Assembly: GCA_030597775.1 (NCBI GenBank)
Contig: JAUVRF010000111.1
Span: 1-6,351 of the forward strand
DNA length: 6,351 nucleotides
From: Methanobacteriota archaeon
GTDB taxonomy: Archaea > Thermoplasmatota > DTKX01 > GCA-020343715
Reading direction: 5' to 3'
Each line of letters starts with the position of its first letter. Positions within the stretch are counted from its first letter, which is position 1. A model generated the notes under the pieces. It saw only the letters and a program-made list of their open reading frames with translations, was not told the DNA's origin and did no database searches. A program made the position numbers and the translations under genes. Positions 4,565-6,351 of the stretch are shown piece by piece.

Positions 4565-6102
4565 CATCTGAATGGGTCGAAGAATCTGAACATCCATCCA
4601 TCGTCCTTGTCGGTGTGGGCGGTGGCGGCTCCCGCATCCTGTCCGACGGCGTGGACAAGGTGCTCGAGTACGATGTGGTCGATAGGTACCAGTGCCTTGC
4701 CAGGGCCATCCGGGCCCACTCCGACAGACCCCTGACCTTCATCGTGGACACCAGCACCGATCCCACCAGGGAGGGGTTCTTCAAGAACATCCCCAAGGAG
4801 CAGAAGATATCCCTCTCCTCCGTCGCCAAGGGCATGTCAAGGGGAGCCGGTGGCAGGCCGGGCCGGGCCGCCAAAGCAATGCTCAACAGGGATGTGGTGG
4901 AGAACCTGGCGAAGAACCTGTACAAGCCCATCGCGGATGAGCATCCAGCGATCGTCGTCATCATGCACACCGCCGACGGTGGCACCGGGGGAGGGCTCAC
5001 CCCCGAGATCATCCAGCACCTTGCGTACTGCCTTCCCTCCTCGACCATCTTCTGGGTCTTCACCGTGTTGCCACAACGAAGCGCCCTCTCCCTCCAGGGC
5101 CCGAGGACCGTGGCCCCGGTGCTGGGAAGGCACCAACGCGTCGCCCGGAAGATCTCGAACAACGAGTTCACCCACAACCAGTACAAGTCCAGGGAGATCA
5201 TCGACCAGTACATCAAGCGTCGGGAGGTGGACCACTCGTTCGAGTTCAAGCACTCCCGGATAGCCATCTTCCCGCTAAGCAACCACCACTTCGCCCAGTG
5301 TTTCAAGGGTTACAGCAAGAAGGAGATCCGCGAGGAGGTGCTCAATCCGTTCCCCATCGAGCTCCTCTCCCAGGCCCTGTACCCGTTCCTCAAGTACGCC
5401 GTCACGAACGCCGAAGAGCAGGCCTGGATGCAGGAGCACTGGCCCCTGGGACCGATAGACATTCCCGACATCATGGCGGGCCTCACCCCCGAGCGCCCCC
5501 TGGTCATCCCCCACCTCTGGCTCGACCCGAAGGTCGGCGACGAGGAGGACACCCAGAGGGTACTGGACAACCTTATCGATGGTGTGATCGACCTTCAGCA
5601 GATCGACGTCCTCCTGGACGACGGCATCCCGGACCTCTTCACGTACACCGGCACGTCCGCGGCCCTGTTCGAGGCACGGACGACCAGCGTGTACTGCGTG
5701 CCCACCTATCCGAAGGGGAGCGAGTACTTCGACGAGATAAGCGACTTCGTGGGAAGCGATTGGTTCCCACGCCTCTCCTCGAGGCTCAGCTACATCACGG
5801 GGATGGAGGGACTGAAGACGGGGGTCATCAGCCACGCGGCCAACCTGAAGCCGCAGCCGATACCCGGACCCATGGACGGAGGCAAGCTGGGGTTCAAGAA
5901 CGGGCTCCTGGTCACCCTGCTATTCGGGGCCATTCCGGCCGACTTCCCGATATGGCTCGAGGTCACCAGGGACATCGTCTCCGACTACAAGACCGAGGAG
6001 TTCTGGGAGATCACCGGCTACGACGCCAACGACTGGCTCAGGGAGCTGGCTACCTACGTGGGATGGCCCGACTGGCCCACGAAGAGGTACATTGAGATCT
6101 GA
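4561..6102 (+). CDS. Divergent tubulin/FtsZ-superfamily GTPase-like protein
   Basis: This 513-residue protein is probably a cytoplasmic, GTP-binding, filament-type protein. Visible motifs in FtsZ order: a T1-like loop GVGGGGSR (residues 18-25); T2-like IVDTSTD; T3-like GAGGRPGRAA (95-104), matching FtsZ GAGGDPxxGRxAA; the T4/tubulin signature DGGTGGG (139-145); a T6-like N241 in FPLSNHHF; and a T7-like IDIPDI with Asp300 and Asp303, comparable to FtsZ NxDxxD. T4 and T7 are about 160 residues apart against about 100 in FtsZ, implying an insertion. The C-terminal half diverges, though LLVTLLFGAIPADFPIWLEV resembles the FtsZ C-domain core; no FtsZ tail peptide is seen. TTG is the only plausible initiator before residue 92, with GGGGGAT upstream. 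Candidate relatives are the FtsZ-like (FtsZl), CetZ and Tubulin_2 groups; which one is unresolved. Role in division, shape or membrane remodelling is inferred. Confidence 0.85.
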   Translation: MTSEWVEESEHPSIVLVGVGGGGSRILSDGVDKVLEYDVVDRYQCLARAIRAHSDRPLTFIVDTSTDPTREGFFKNIPKEQKISLSSVAKGMSRGAGGRPGRAAKAMLNRDVVENLAKNLYKPIADEHPAIVVIMHTADGGTGGGLTPEIIQHLAYCLPSSTIFWVFTVLPQRSALSLQGPRTVAPVLGRHQRVARKISNNEFTHNQYKSREIIDQYIKRREVDHSFEFKHSRIAIFPLSNHHFAQCFKGYSKKEIREEVLNPFPIELLSQALYPFLKYAVTNAEEQAWMQEHWPLGPIDIPDIMAGLTPERPLVIPHLWLDPKVGDEEDTQRVLDNLIDGVIDLQQIDVLLDDGIPDLFTYTGTSAALFEARTTSVYCVPTYPKGSEYFDEISDFVGSDWFPRLSSRLSYITGMEGLKTGVISHAANLKPQPIPGPMDGGKLGFKNGLLVTLLFGAIPADFPIWLEVTRDIVSDYKTEEFWEITGYDANDWLRELATYVGWPDWPTKRYIEI

Positions 6103-6145
6103 GGGCTGGTCCCTGCCCATGATCGAGAGGGCGCCCACACCTTGA

Positions 6146-6184
6146 ACGCCCCGAATCAGTGACCAATTACTTCTAACGGGGCGT
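6146..6184. repeat. 7-bp inverted repeat flanking the methyltransferase promoter
   Basis: ACGCCCC (6146-6152) and GGGGCGT (6178-6184) are perfect inverted copies 25 nt apart. The probable TATA box lies between them. This could be an operator or part of an mRNA 3' hairpin for the upstream gene. Seven bases in GC-rich DNA can match by chance. Confidence 0.3.
6161..6176 (+). promoter_or_regulatory. Weak TATA-like promoter of the methyltransferase gene
   Basis: The AT-rich stretch AATTACTTCTAA (6165-6176), preceded by GACC, lies about 24 nt before the ATG at 6200. It fits the leaderless spacing seen at other genes in this window. The match to a TATA consensus is poor. Confidence 0.35.
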
Positions 6185-6199
6185 CTTTGAAACACTCGG

Positions 6200-6351
6200 A
6201 TGCCACCGCAACCTACACCCGTCGATGACAAGAGGAGGCGGGACGAGGTCAGGTTCTGGAGCAAGGTCGCTCCCCAGTACGACGACTGGATCAGCGCAGC
6301 CTTCATGGAGCAGTACAAGGCGTTCCAGGCAGGGATGACCGGCCTCGTCGA
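6200..6351 (+). CDS. Class I SAM-dependent methyltransferase, N-terminal fragment
   Basis: ATG at 6200 opens 50 codons that run off the right edge. After a charged N-terminus (DDKRRRDEVR), the segment FWSKVAPQYDDWISAAF is the pre-motif-I helix typical of class I, UbiE/Methyltransf_11-type SAM-dependent methyltransferases ('F(W/D)xxxAxxYDxW'). The SAM-binding motif I (xDxGCGxG) would come next and is outside the window, so both substrate and catalytic competence are open. The ATG was chosen for the AT-rich promoter-like element about 24 nt upstream and the lack of a Shine-Dalgarno motif, which fit a leaderless transcript. It follows the FtsZ/tubulin-like gene on the same strand after 97 nt, probably as a separate transcription unit. 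Confidence 0.75.
   Translation, partial: MPPQPTPVDDKRRRDEVRFWSKVAPQYDDWISAAFMEQYKAFQAGMTGLV

Noticed and set aside
4467..4599. 11-bp direct repeat AACATCCATCC at 4467-4477 and 4589-4599, upstream of and inside the FtsZ/tubulin-like gene
   Set aside because: A few 11-base matches are expected by chance in about 6 kb, and the second copy lies in coding sequence. Too weak to call an operator.
4524..5306. 260-codon open frame antisense to the FtsZ/tubulin-like gene
   Set aside because: No recognisable motifs and no promoter. Long antisense frames are expected in GC-rich coding DNA, and the plus frame carries clear family motifs.
5298..6095. 265-codon same-strand alternative frame inside the FtsZ/tubulin-like gene
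   Set aside because: Arg/Gly/Pro/His-rich translation typical of a shifted frame in GC-rich DNA, with no motifs. The main frame is open throughout.
6129..6151. GGGCG/CGCCC hairpin after the FtsZ/tubulin-like gene as a terminator
   Set aside because: Only 5 bp with a 13-nt loop and no T-run afterwards.
1..6351. CRISPR arrays, insertion sequences, transposases or tRNA-associated integration
   Set aside because: No regularly spaced repeats, no transposase or integrase motifs, and no duplicate of the tRNA 3' end within the window.

Overview
The window looks like a euryarchaeal chromosome segment, most likely from the Thermoplasmata side of the Euryarchaeota (the class is an inference; Archaea itself is secure). 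The archaeal signals are a ribosomal/RNA polymerase cluster in archaeal order (L18e, L13, S9, RpoN), a tRNA-Pro with an archaeal-type BRE/TATA promoter, and several genes whose TATA-like box lies about 25 nt upstream of an ATG, as expected for leaderless mRNAs. The DNA is GC-rich, so most long antisense frames are shadows.

Layout. Positions 1-626 (minus strand) hold two overlapping genes for small proteins, each with one N-terminal hydrophobic helix, resembling archaeal pilin-like proteins; the second runs off the left edge. Positions 627-943 hold a divergent promoter region, tRNA-Pro(GGG) at 776-851 and the promoter of the next gene. Positions 944-2875 (plus) encode a secreted, C-terminally membrane-anchored protein with beta-sandwich domains and a predicted six-bladed TolB/PD40-like propeller. 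Positions 2960-4346 (minus) are the compact operon rpl18e-rpl13-rps9-rpoN, read from right to left, with start and stop codons overlapping or separated by 4 nt. Positions 4347-4560 are a divergent intergenic region with one promoter for each direction. Positions 4561-6102 (plus) encode a divergent member of the tubulin/FtsZ superfamily. From 6200 a class I methyltransferase begins and leaves the window.

How the genes relate. The four minus-strand housekeeping genes form one translationally coupled unit serving ribosome and RNA polymerase assembly. The surface propeller protein and the pilin-like pair are envelope genes, transcribed divergently around the tRNA. The most notable gene is the 513-residue FtsZ/tubulin-like protein. 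It keeps recognisable nucleotide-binding loops (GGGGSR, GAGGRPGR, GGTGGG), an Asn at the T6 position and two Asp in a T7-like loop. However, it is longer than FtsZ, has an extended stretch between T4 and T7 and lacks an obvious FtsZ C-terminal tail peptide. Its probable TTG start overlaps the stop codon of a nine-codon mini-ORF that begins where a leaderless transcript would be expected to start.
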